24,881 nucleotides of DNA from NCBI GenBank assembly GCA_023230985.1, contig JALNWH010000018.1, forward strand, positions 1-24,881, written 5' to 3'. This document shows, piece by piece, positions 1 to 8,193 of the stretch (position 1 is the first letter of the stretch; each line of letters starts with the position of its first letter). This stretch comes from Bacillota bacterium. Lineage in GTDB: Bacteria; Bacillota; Clostridia; Lutisporales; Lutisporaceae. The notes under the pieces were generated by a model. That model had not been told where the DNA came from and searched no databases. It was given only the letters and a program-made list of their open reading frames with translations. The position numbers and the translations under genes were made by a program.

Positions 1-13
1 CCATTCACAAAAT

Positions 14-19
14 TATAAT
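14..19 (+). promoter_or_regulatory. Probable -10 element of the redox operon
   Basis: A perfect TATAAT lies 26 nt upstream of the first start codon, which would give a leader of about 19 nt carrying the AGGAGG ribosome site. The matching -35 would fall before the first base of the window, so only half the promoter can be judged. AT-rich DNA makes a chance match possible. Confidence 0.4.
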
Positions 20-44
20 TTAATAAAAGATAGGAGGAAATGTT

Positions 45-3000
45 TTGAGCAATCCAAGTATAAAACCAACATTGAAAAAGGGACTGGCATTATTAATGGC
101 ATTTGCAATGATTTTTTCGTCATTGACTTTTGTCTATGCCGATTCATGGGCACCAAAAACAGAACAGCCTATTTTGGTTGTGACAGGTCAAGGCATAGGG
201 CATGCAAATGAAAAATCCTACACAAAGGATGAATTAATGGCAATGTCCCAAGCAACAAATCTTTATTCTACTATTAACACGACTCCCACCAAAAGTATTT
301 ATCTGGGTAAAGGAGTCAAAGCAAAAGACTTGTTTGAAAAATCCAATTTTAAAGCTGACAAGTATAATTCTTATAAAATAGGATTTTTGGCAAGAGACGG
401 TTATGCCGTGACCTTTGATCCAAGTCACAAAGGGGATTCCACCACTTCAAAGAAGCTTATCACCCCCGGTTTTGGTGTGGAAAGATATTATTTCCCCAAG
501 ATTGCATCCGGCGGTGATTCAGGTAAAATTGCCGTTGATACTATAATAGCTTTTGAAAGAGCCGGTGACAGAGGAAAGCCGGATGTAGTGCCCAAAGATT
601 TGGAAAAGCTTACTGACGAAGATGCACCGCTCTTAATGATCGGTCAGCAACATGTAGAGGAAATAAGCAATCCCCTCTTCAATAAAACAATACAAAAAAT
701 TGTTGTAGGTGATGAGCTTCCAACAGTATTGACAGTTGGAGGTAAAGCCTATACAAAATCAGAAATTCTGCTAATGCCAAGAGTTAGCGGAAATTGGACC
801 TATGCTAAAAAAGTAGGCGAAGAAACTGATTATTGCCTGGGAGTTCCCCTTACAGAACTATTAAAAGGGTATAGCGATAATGATAAAATTGAATTTATAT
901 CTGCTGACGGATATCCCAATGACCCTGTAACTATAAAAGATATCAAAGATTCTAAGAGCCAATACATACTTGCTTATGAAACAGGCACAAACGCGAAGGA
1001 TACGGAGCCCATACTTGATACTGCAAAAGGTGACGATTCTATAGAGGGATATTTCAGAGTATATAATCAAAATGGATCTTTGCTGAAGCTTATCAATGAA
1101 ATAAAGGTTTCGCCCGTAAGCGGTGTGGATTATTCCACCAGTCCATTTAAACATATAACAAACGGTGGCTTAAAAGGCAAGGAACCCTACGATGTAGATG
1201 CTATCACAGGTGCAACCTTAACCTTTGAAGGCCCCGGGTTGGAAGCAAGTATTCCCCTTTCCATAAGAGAAGCTGAAAATGAAAACCCCGGCGCATATCG
1301 TGGCGATTATACTGATATTAGGGATGGAAAGGAAACTACATTAAAATATGAAGGAATCAGGCTTGATTACTTGCTGAAAAATATGACATCCGGTGAAACA
1401 GGTATCAAGCTTATCAACTCAGCTTATAAAGTTGTTTTAAAAAACCGTGTTAGACAGACTATTGCCGAATTTACTTTAGATGAAATCAGACAAGCAGAAA
1501 CAGCTAAAAGACCGATAATCGTAGCTTATGGTACAGGCAGTGTAGACGGTTCAAAATCAGTGCCTTTTGTATATGATGATGAACCCGGAAAAATAGATGA
1601 GTTGGGCAACGATGACGGCTGTATAAAGCTGGTCTATGACAAAGAGGTGTTTGAAAAAGATCCTAATCCAAATTACACAAAGTTTGGAAACATGGCCTAT
1701 ATCTATGTGGCTGAAAAAACCACCCCCGGATATAAACATGATAAAGCACCTTATAATACTCCGGAAAATTCCGAATACATCATAACTATTACAGGTGACA
1801 AGTTAGGCAAAGAAGTTAATTATACGGTAAAACAAATAGAAGACTTAGTTAAATATAAAGATGGCAAACCTGATCCCAATGGTATGGGATATAGGGCGGA
1901 ATACAATTTATCCAATTCTAATTACTGGTACGTTAATGAGTATGAAGGAGTCAAGCTTTGGGATTTATTAAAAAAAGCCGGTATTCCCCAGTCCATGGCA
2001 GTGGGTAAAGACTCCCAGACCTTAGTTGAATTTACTGCCACCGACGGTTATAAAGATTTTGATAAATTTACTTTGGCCCAAATATCTAATCCCAATGTTT
2101 TTAAATATTATGAAAAAAATCCTCTGGATCTTAATGATGGCAAATATATTTCCAAGGATGCGGATGATTTAAGGTCAGTGGGTCTTCCTGTTCTTGTAGC
2201 TTATGGAGTAAATGGTTATCCTTATGTAATCAAAAATACCTTGGAAGGCTATAAGAGCGGACTTGGCAATGATGGGGGCCCATTGCGCATTATCTCAGGT
2301 AAAACTGAATATTATCACGCTAATGGGTCCAGACAGGCCAAGCTCCTTGATAAAATAATTATTGGTAAAGAGATTAACTATAGTACCCATAGCGGAAACC
2401 CAAATAAAGCTTATAACGCTTTAGCTTCAAATAAAGTAGCTATTACCGTCATAGGTATGGATGGCAACACTCTTAAAAAACAAGATTTCACTGTAGTGGA
2501 TATTGAAAACTTGATTTATGGCATAGATGTTAAAAACACAGAAAAAGAAAAGGCAAAAGTTAAAACTGTTTATGGTGTAAAAAAAGGTGATAATGTCTAT
2601 GAAGATTTATATGAAGGCGTTAATTTAGAGTATTTCTTGAAAGAGAAGGTTGCTCTACCCGGAAGCAAAGGTACAATAGTATTTTCAAATAAGGACTCTG
2701 AATTAAAGGCTTCCTTGGACGAAATCTTTACATCAAAGGGCAAATCCGTACTTGCTTTTGCTAAAAACGGTGCTCCAATGGTGGCGGATAAAGATGCCGA
2801 TGGATATGTGAGCACATATAATGACGGACTCGGGGAAAAGGCAAATGTGAAAAATGATGGCGGTCCGTTAATGATATTGATGCCGGAATCCAAGACTTTA
2901 AGCAATGTAACTTCTATAACAATAAACCTACAACCGGATAAGTATGCTCATATAGAAGACCCGTACAAAGATCTTGCAGATAATCTAATAAAAGTAGAAG

Positions 3001-4559
3001 GTCCGGGCACAAAGCTTACAAGTCCTAAAGACTTTAAAGTTTCCGATATAGAAGGAAAGCAAAACATTGTAGTTACGGAAGATTATAATATTAAAAAAGC
3101 TACAACGGAACAGAAAATCAGATACAGAGGTGTAAACCTTTATAACTTCTTAAGATCAGAAGATATCGGACTTCAATCTAATGCCAGTGAAGTAATTATA
3201 ACATCTGCCGATGGCAAGGCTCTGACTTTCAAATTAGCAGATGTAATGAATGAAGATTTGAAAATGATTCTGGCTTATGGTTCAAGCAATGTAGATAATG
3301 CCAATAAAGATGACGGAAAACCTTTAGTAATAGAAAAAGATTCAAAAGGTTACGACGAAAAATATAACAATTCAGGCGGCCCCATATACTTGATAGTAGG
3401 ACAAAAATCAGCTGATGATATGAATTCACAAAGCATATTAAAAAATGTTGCAAGTGTAAAGGTAAATGCATCTGACACAATCAGCTGGAAACACGATATG
3501 AGCCCCACATATGCCCAATACCTTGATAATACTTATCTCGAAGTAGAAGGTACAGCATTAGCAAAACCGGTAAAGTTCACTCTGCGGGAACTCGAAGCTA
3601 TGGATGATATAATTTTAAGAGACAGTTATTTCTATATTGGTGAACACCAACATGAAGGTCTGGATGTTTGGAAGCTGATAGCGCAAAAATCAGGATTAAA
3701 AATCGGTGTTAATCTTACTTCAGTAAAAGCAGTAGCCACTGACGGTTTTTCTAAAGATCTTCTATCAATATTCGGTATGGATGGTTTGGAAAAAGGAATA
3801 GCTGATGGATTGGATAGAAAAATAATACTATTATCTTATGCCGGTGACGGTGTTCCCCTAGTAGCCGATACAAATAGCGATGGCTACACCAGCGGCAATG
3901 ATGGCGGACCTTTGAGATTGATAACCCATCAAAATCAGGGTGCCTGCTTGAAAAACGTGGTTAAAATTGTTGTAGAAGGCACCGGCGGCACTATTCCACC
4001 TGATTCCGGCGCAATCTTTAACGATATAGTCGGCCACTGGGCACAAAGCTATATAGAATACTTATACGAAAAAGATGTAACTACCGGAACAAGTAGTACA
4101 ACTTATAGCCCGAGTAAAACTCTGACAAGAGCTGAATTCATCACTTTTATTATGCGAACTAAAAAGGATATCGATGTTACAAGTGCAAAAACCGGAGTTT
4201 TTAAGGATGTAGAAAAAGATAAATGGTATACAGATCATGTAAATTGGGCAGGAGCAAATGGTATTGACGCCGGTAGCAAAGACGGCAATTTCCGCCCGGG
4301 TGACAATATTACAAGAGAAGAAATGGCAACTATGCTTCTAAGCTTTGCAGATACTATGGAAATTAAATTACCAAGAGCAAAAGAACCTATAGAATTCACA
4401 GACGCTTCAAAAATAAGCGGTTGGGCAGAGAAAGCCATAGGGATAGTTCAAAGAGCAGGAATAATAGACGGCAAACCCGACGGTAGCTTTGACCCTCAAG
4501 GATATGCCACAAGAGCTGAAGCAGCTAAAATAATAAAGGTCTTGATGGAACAAATGTAG
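45..4559 (+). CDS. SLH-anchored surface protein with tandem molybdopterin-fold (sulfite-oxidase-like) domains and an FMN-attachment motif
   Basis: 1504 aa. The start is TTG at 45, 7 nt after AGGAGG (32-37); the ATG at 40 hits a stop after one codon. A signal peptide (about residues 1-32) ends near VYADS. I count about seven tandem domains at roughly 41-222, 226-358, 395-560, 577-779, 797-965, 981-1143 and 1163-1315. They share the pattern of the oxidoreductase molybdopterin-binding fold (PF00174-like): a first strand like VEG, a GVxLxxLL helix, an ATDGY segment, LAYGxNGxP, then GGPLRLI and a closing KIxV strand. Three SLH repeats (about 1325-1375, 1384-1440, 1450-1504) would bind cell-wall polysaccharide in the S-layer. 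DAITGAT (385-391) resembles the ApbE flavinylation motif, with Thr391 as candidate acceptor. The conserved Mo-ligand cysteine is not evident; the three cysteines seen fall elsewhere. It is first in an operon with flavin and 4Fe-4S proteins, which suggests a redox or substrate-binding surface role. The true substrate is unknown. Confidence 0.85.
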   Translation: MSNPSIKPTLKKGLALLMAFAMIFSSLTFVYADSWAPKTEQPILVVTGQGIGHANEKSYTKDELMAMSQATNLYSTINTTPTKSIYLGKGVKAKDLFEKSNFKADKYNSYKIGFLARDGYAVTFDPSHKGDSTTSKKLITPGFGVERYYFPKIASGGDSGKIAVDTIIAFERAGDRGKPDVVPKDLEKLTDEDAPLLMIGQQHVEEISNPLFNKTIQKIVVGDELPTVLTVGGKAYTKSEILLMPRVSGNWTYAKKVGEETDYCLGVPLTELLKGYSDNDKIEFISADGYPNDPVTIKDIKDSKSQYILAYETGTNAKDTEPILDTAKGDDSIEGYFRVYNQNGSLLKLINEIKVSPVSGVDYSTSPFKHITNGGLKGKEPYDVDAITGATLTFEGPGLEASIPLSIREAENENPGAYRGDYTDIRDGKETTLKYEGIRLDYLLKNMTSGETGIKLINSAYKVVLKNRVRQTIAEFTLDEIRQAETAKRPIIVAYGTGSVDGSKSVPFVYDDEPGKIDELGNDDGCIKLVYDKEVFEKDPNPNYTKFGNMAYIYVAEKTTPGYKHDKAPYNTPENSEYIITITGDKLGKEVNYTVKQIEDLVKYKDGKPDPNGMGYRAEYNLSNSNYWYVNEYEGVKLWDLLKKAGIPQSMAVGKDSQTLVEFTATDGYKDFDKFTLAQISNPNVFKYYEKNPLDLNDGKYISKDADDLRSVGLPVLVAYGVNGYPYVIKNTLEGYKSGLGNDGGPLRIISGKTEYYHANGSRQAKLLDKIIIGKEINYSTHSGNPNKAYNALASNKVAITVIGMDGNTLKKQDFTVVDIENLIYGIDVKNTEKEKAKVKTVYGVKKGDNVYEDLYEGVNLEYFLKEKVALPGSKGTIVFSNKDSELKASLDEIFTSKGKSVLAFAKNGAPMVADKDADGYVSTYNDGLGEKANVKNDGGPLMILMPESKTLSNVTSITINLQPDKYAHIEDPYKDLADNLIKVEGPGTKLTSPKDFKVSDIEGKQNIVVTEDYNIKKATTEQKIRYRGVNLYNFLRSEDIGLQSNASEVIITSADGKALTFKLADVMNEDLKMILAYGSSNVDNANKDDGKPLVIEKDSKGYDEKYNNSGGPIYLIVGQKSADDMNSQSILKNVASVKVNASDTISWKHDMSPTYAQYLDNTYLEVEGTALAKPVKFTLRELEAMDDIILRDSYFYIGEHQHEGLDVWKLIAQKSGLKIGVNLTSVKAVATDGFSKDLLSIFGMDGLEKGIADGLDRKIILLSYAGDGVPLVADTNSDGYTSGNDGGPLRLITHQNQGACLKNVVKIVVEGTGGTIPPDSGAIFNDIVGHWAQSYIEYLYEKDVTTGTSSTTYSPSKTLTRAEFITFIMRTKKDIDVTSAKTGVFKDVEKDKWYTDHVNWAGANGIDAGSKDGNFRPGDNITREEMATMLLSFADTMEIKLPRAKEPIEFTDASKISGWAEKAIGIVQRAGIIDGKPDGSFDPQGYATRAEAAKIIKVLMEQM

Positions 4560-4567
4560 CAACTAGA

Positions 4568-4621
4568 GGAAGAATCTGTACTCCCTATGTTAACATGCGG
4601 CATAGGGAGATACACTCTTCC
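4568..4621 (+). other. Long imperfect intergenic hairpin between the first two operon genes
   Basis: The arms read GGAAGA, TGTA, CTCCCTATG on the left (4568-4573, 4577-4580, 4581-4589) and CATAGGGAG, TACA, TCTTCC on the right (4601-4609, 4611-4614, 4616-4621). That is 19 pairs with a one-base bulge, a small internal loop and an 11-nt loop. No T run follows, so it is not a standard intrinsic terminator. It ends 3 nt before the GGAGG of the lipoprotein gene. It could set differential expression by blocking 3' exonucleases or by affecting translation; that role is inferred. Confidence 0.75.
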
Positions 4622-4637
4622 AACGGAGGTAAAGTAT

Positions 4638-5381
4638 ATGAAAATAAAAAAAATCTCGTTAATCACTCTGAGTATTATTTTATGTATAAGCCTAATTTCC
4701 GGGTGTCAACCCAAGGCAGCGACTGCACCCGACACTGAAGAAGTAGAAACAGAAATCCAAAATGAAATAATTGAAAAAGAAGTTGAAAAAAAAGAATTTG
4801 GTGAAACACCTGATTCGGAATCTGAATTAAAGGAAAAGGAAGAAAAAACTGAAACAAAAACACAAGATATTTTGCCGGCAGATTTAAATCAAAATGAGCC
4901 AAAAGAACAAGAAGTGCCCGAAGCAAAAGATGAGTTCATATTAAAAATTGAAGGAGCCGGGGTTGAAAATGCAATATCCTTTACTTTGGATGAATTAAAA
5001 GCCATGAAGGATTCTCATTTTGAAGATGACTTCTATTCATTAAACAGCTATGGAACTAGAGAACATTTCCATTTTAGAGGTATCAAAATGAAAGCCCTCT
5101 TAGATAAAGCAATAATTAAATCCGATGCGAAAAGTGTAAAATTCGTTGCCACTGATGGCTATGCTCAAGAACTCACAGTAGAACTGGCACTTAAAGAAGA
5201 TTTTATAGATCAGGATAATCCTGACAAGAAATTTCCTGTTATTATAGCTTGGCATGAAAACGGCAAGGACTATGATGTGAAAAAAGGCGCACCTTTCCGT
5301 CTTGTAGTCGGTCAAAAAGAAGTTGATGATATGAACAAACCTCAATGGGTTAGTAATATTTCAAAAATAATAGTTGATTAG
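4638..5381 (+). CDS. Lipoprotein with one molybdopterin-fold (sulfite-oxidase-like) domain
   Basis: 247 aa from ATG at 4638, 8 nt after GGAGG (4625-4629). A longer in-frame start at 4587 lies inside the intergenic hairpin and would put 17 extra residues before the signal peptide, so I reject it. Residues 1-23 form a lipoprotein signal with lipobox LISGC; the Cys would be lipidated and the protein held on the outer face of the membrane. Residues about 25-95 are a Glu/Lys-rich low-complexity spacer. The rest is a single domain of the type repeated in the upstream SLH protein: FTLDELKAM, HFRGIKMKALL, FVATDGYA, IIAW, PFRLVVG and WVSNISKIIV. No Mo-ligand cysteine is visible. It probably works with its operon partners as a membrane-proximal copy of the same binding or redox unit. 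A catalytic role is unproven. Confidence 0.85.
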   Translation: MKIKKISLITLSIILCISLISGCQPKAATAPDTEEVETEIQNEIIEKEVEKKEFGETPDSESELKEKEEKTETKTQDILPADLNQNEPKEQEVPEAKDEFILKIEGAGVENAISFTLDELKAMKDSHFEDDFYSLNSYGTREHFHFRGIKMKALLDKAIIKSDAKSVKFVATDGYAQELTVELALKEDFIDQDNPDKKFPVIIAWHENGKDYDVKKGAPFRLVVGQKEVDDMNKPQWVSNISKIIVD

Positions 5382-5393
5382 AGGTACAGATTT

Positions 5394-6977
5394 ATGAAAT
5401 TAAATAAACTATATATAGTTTTACTCCTTATAATTGCCCTTGGTGTATCCGGAGCCCTATGGTATATGAATGATACCAGACAAGAAAAGGCAATGATAAA
5501 AGAAATAATGCCTGATGCAGGAAAGATAAAGGTTATAGACGGTGCATTGGATAATCCCATTATTAAAGAAAACTTTCCTGCAATAGAAAAGATATATAGC
5601 ATTGATAATAAGCCCTCCGCTTTTATTGCAACATCTACAGGATACGAAGGTCTTATTAAAATGCTAATAGTGATAAATAGCGAAGAGGAAAAGATAGCAG
5701 GGGTGAAAGTCCTTGTTCAAGGGGATACCCCTTTATACGCAGGACCCATTGAAGAACCATGGTTTACCGATAGATTTAAGGAAAAGGGATTATCGGAGTA
5801 TTTTAACAGAGTAGTAATAGATCCGGAAAAACCCACAGATATAGTACAAGTGACAGGTGCCAGCCTTTCTAGTCAAGTTGCAGTAAATAATGTAAACTCT
5901 GCTTTAGGTGCATGGAATTATCTTGTTGCAAACAATACTAAAGGTCCGATAGACAATTTTATATCCCAAGAAATGTGGCATAAAGATGAAAACAGTTTTG
6001 AAATAATATGGCCTGATGATAATTCTATAAGAATATATATAGATGACTTAGAAGAATTTAATAAAATATCTACAGAAACAATATTAGCAAAAACTAATGG
6101 TGTAAGGGAAAGCATTAAAGCCACCGGAGTGCTTTTATTTGATATATTAAAAAAACACAATATTGATATAAATGTTTATGAAGCATTAGGTATCACAGGC
6201 AGAGACAACTATTATTCAATGATAAGCAAAGATATAATTGAAAATAGAGATATAATACTTGCTAATATAGTGGATGGTGAAGAAATCCCGAAAGAAGAAA
6301 AACCTGTGAGAGTTGTAATTCCTGATGAAATGGGTCCCTATTGGGTAAAAAATGTAAGTAAGATTGAATTATACACACATATTTCTCCTAAAATTATTCA
6401 GAATGTTTACATTTTTAGGCCCTTTGTAAAAGATATTGAGCCTTACTACTATGAATATTATGGGAGCCAAGATGAATCGTATCTTGTAGGAAATATGCTT
6501 AGAAAATTTGGTGATGTTGACCAAAATGGATTCTTTACTATGGTAGCTTCCGATGGCCTTATAAAAAATGAAACCATCAGCATGGTAAGAGACAGATATT
6601 ATATAAAAACCGCCGGAGATAACGCACCAATGAATATCAGCCCCGGCTTTAAACTAGGTTATAATGTAAAAGAGATGACATCCTTTTCGACTACTACGGA
6701 TGCGGTAATATTTCCCGAAATAATGTTAAAAGTTTTAGATAACGAAAATTTGCCTCAAGGCACTGCAATCTGCTTAGCTGAAGCATTGGAAGAAGCATTG
6801 ATGGAAATTGACGGAGTTAACGGATTAACCATAGTAGATATAAATAATAAAGAAACTGTTATTACCGCTAATCAATTGGAAAGTGCTTACTTAATTCCAC
6901 AAGAAACAGGAGCGGATATTTTAGTAGATAACAATATTATTGAGGATGTACTGAAAATATACAAAGCCCAAAGTTAG
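5394..6977 (+). CDS. Membrane-anchored FMN-binding domain protein (RnfG/NqrC-like) fused to degenerate molybdopterin-fold domains
   Basis: 527 aa, 12 nt after the lipoprotein gene, with AGAGG at 5380-5384. One N-terminal membrane segment (about 5-24) leaves the rest outside the cell. Residues about 40-180 match the FMN_bind family of RnfG/NqrC: the DTPLYAGPIE segment, a following W and F, and VTGASLSS, where Ser157 sits at the position that carries covalent FMN through a phosphodiester in this family. Two deviations lower certainty: Ser replaces the usual Thr, and the Asp normally three residues before the motif is Val151. Residues about 200-350 look like a degenerate copy of the domain in the two upstream genes (GVLLFDILKKHN, then WVKNVSKIEL), and about 355-505 may be a second. 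It likely relays electrons between the polyferredoxin encoded next and the surface proteins; this is inferred from the operon. Confidence 0.75.
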   Translation: MKLNKLYIVLLLIIALGVSGALWYMNDTRQEKAMIKEIMPDAGKIKVIDGALDNPIIKENFPAIEKIYSIDNKPSAFIATSTGYEGLIKMLIVINSEEEKIAGVKVLVQGDTPLYAGPIEEPWFTDRFKEKGLSEYFNRVVIDPEKPTDIVQVTGASLSSQVAVNNVNSALGAWNYLVANNTKGPIDNFISQEMWHKDENSFEIIWPDDNSIRIYIDDLEEFNKISTETILAKTNGVRESIKATGVLLFDILKKHNIDINVYEALGITGRDNYYSMISKDIIENRDIILANIVDGEEIPKEEKPVRVVIPDEMGPYWVKNVSKIELYTHISPKIIQNVYIFRPFVKDIEPYYYEYYGSQDESYLVGNMLRKFGDVDQNGFFTMVASDGLIKNETISMVRDRYYIKTAGDNAPMNISPGFKLGYNVKEMTSFSTTTDAVIFPEIMLKVLDNENLPQGTAICLAEALEEALMEIDGVNGLTIVDINNKETVITANQLESAYLIPQETGADILVDNNIIEDVLKIYKAQS

Positions 6978-6990
6978 GAAGTACTAAATT

Positions 6991-8190
6991 ATGGATAATA
7001 ACCAAGGAAGAAAACTTAGAATAAAAAGTCAAATTTTCTTTGCTGTAGCTTTTTTTGCTATAATCATCGTCTACAATTTATATATAAAAGAAATACTAAA
7101 CTTTAAAATCCTAAGCATCGCTGACTTAAACCCATATGGCGGTTGGAGTGCTTTAAAGGATAAAATAATAGACAGTAATTATGAGTTTGATGGTGTTAAC
7201 AACAGTATTGCGTTAACCATTGCAATACTTTTCATATCTATTGTTGGAGGCAGATTCCTATGCGGTTGGCTTTGCCCTCTCGGAGCCCTGCAAGATTTCA
7301 GTGCCTCCTTGAGCAAAAAGTGTGATAAGGGAACAAGTTCACTTGTACAAAAGTGTGACACTCAACCTGTTCCCTTGTCACCTATTGTTCTCTTAATTAT
7401 ATTGATTATATCCGTCCTTGGCCACGGGGCAAAGATTGCCGAACTATCCCCTTGGAGAGCACTGCTTAACTTACCCAATCTTTTTTCCGCATGGTCTGAA
7501 ATGAAAATCGGTTTTTTTATTTTACTGCTCATTATTCTTCTATCTATGATAATACCACGTTTTTTTTGCAGATATATTTGTCCGTTAGGTGCCGCACAGA
7601 CACTTTTTTCTACCTTCAGTTTTATAACTATTAAAAAAGATAAAAGGTGTATTTCCTGTAATGCATGCCTTAAAGATTGCCCCATGGCTATAAGACTTAG
7701 CAAAAAAGAAACCGCTTTATCTCCGGAATGCATTAAATGTATGAACTGCGTAGACAGTTGTAAAATATTTGAAGATAGAAGCCTTACATTACAGCTGGGA
7801 CATAAGAAAATAAGCCCTAAAACTTATGCTGCAATTATGCTGGTATTATTTTTTGTATTATGGTTAGGACTGCCAAAATTTTGGACAAGCAGTACGCTTG
7901 GCAGCAATATATCAACTGCAAATCTAAAAGACGGTACCTACGAAGGTGAGGCTAAAGGCTTTGCAGCGAGAATTATAACTGAGGTTATAATAGAAAGAGG
8001 TGAAATCATTAGCATAAGAGTTTTAAATCATCATGAAAGCAAAGGTTGGTATGATGAAGTATTTATGATGTTACCTAAAGAAATAATAAAGAAACAAAAC
8101 TTAAATGTAGATGCCATAAGCGGTGCAACTAAAACCAGTAAAGGTTTAGTAAAAAGTATTGAAGACGCCCTTAAAAAAGCGATTATGTAG
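6991..8190 (+). CDS. NosR/NapH-like membrane polyferredoxin with C-terminal FMN-binding domain
   Basis: 399 aa, 13 nt after the previous gene, with AGGAAG overlapping that gene's stop. About five membrane segments are visible (near 13-33, 71-90, 131-148, 173-192, 276-296). CGWLCPLG (Cys91/95) and CRYICPLG (Cys193/197) are the paired CxxxCP motifs of the NosR/NapH/CcoG-type family. Two ferredoxin-type 4Fe-4S motifs follow: Cys220/223/226/230 and Cys247/250/253/257. After the last membrane segment, residues about 310-399 form an FMN_bind domain with DAISGATKTS, Thr380 being the expected flavinylation site. The predicted topology puts the iron-sulfur clusters inside and FMN outside, so it can carry electrons across the membrane. 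No ApbE flavin transferase is encoded in this window. The gene ends 3 nt from the converging EAL-HDOD gene. Confidence 0.88.
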   Translation: MDNNQGRKLRIKSQIFFAVAFFAIIIVYNLYIKEILNFKILSIADLNPYGGWSALKDKIIDSNYEFDGVNNSIALTIAILFISIVGGRFLCGWLCPLGALQDFSASLSKKCDKGTSSLVQKCDTQPVPLSPIVLLIILIISVLGHGAKIAELSPWRALLNLPNLFSAWSEMKIGFFILLLIILLSMIIPRFFCRYICPLGAAQTLFSTFSFITIKKDKRCISCNACLKDCPMAIRLSKKETALSPECIKCMNCVDSCKIFEDRSLTLQLGHKKISPKTYAAIMLVLFFVLWLGLPKFWTSSTLGSNISTANLKDGTYEGEAKGFAARIITEVIIERGEIISIRVLNHHESKGWYDEVFMMLPKEIIKKQNLNVDAISGATKTSKGLVKSIEDALKKAIM

Positions 8191-8193
8191 TGG

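Noticed and set aside
4587..4637. Longer N-terminus for the lipoprotein gene starting at 4587
   Set aside because: The start lies inside a hairpin, has no ribosome site, and would put 17 residues before a normal lipoprotein signal; ATG 4638 has GGAGG at the right distance.
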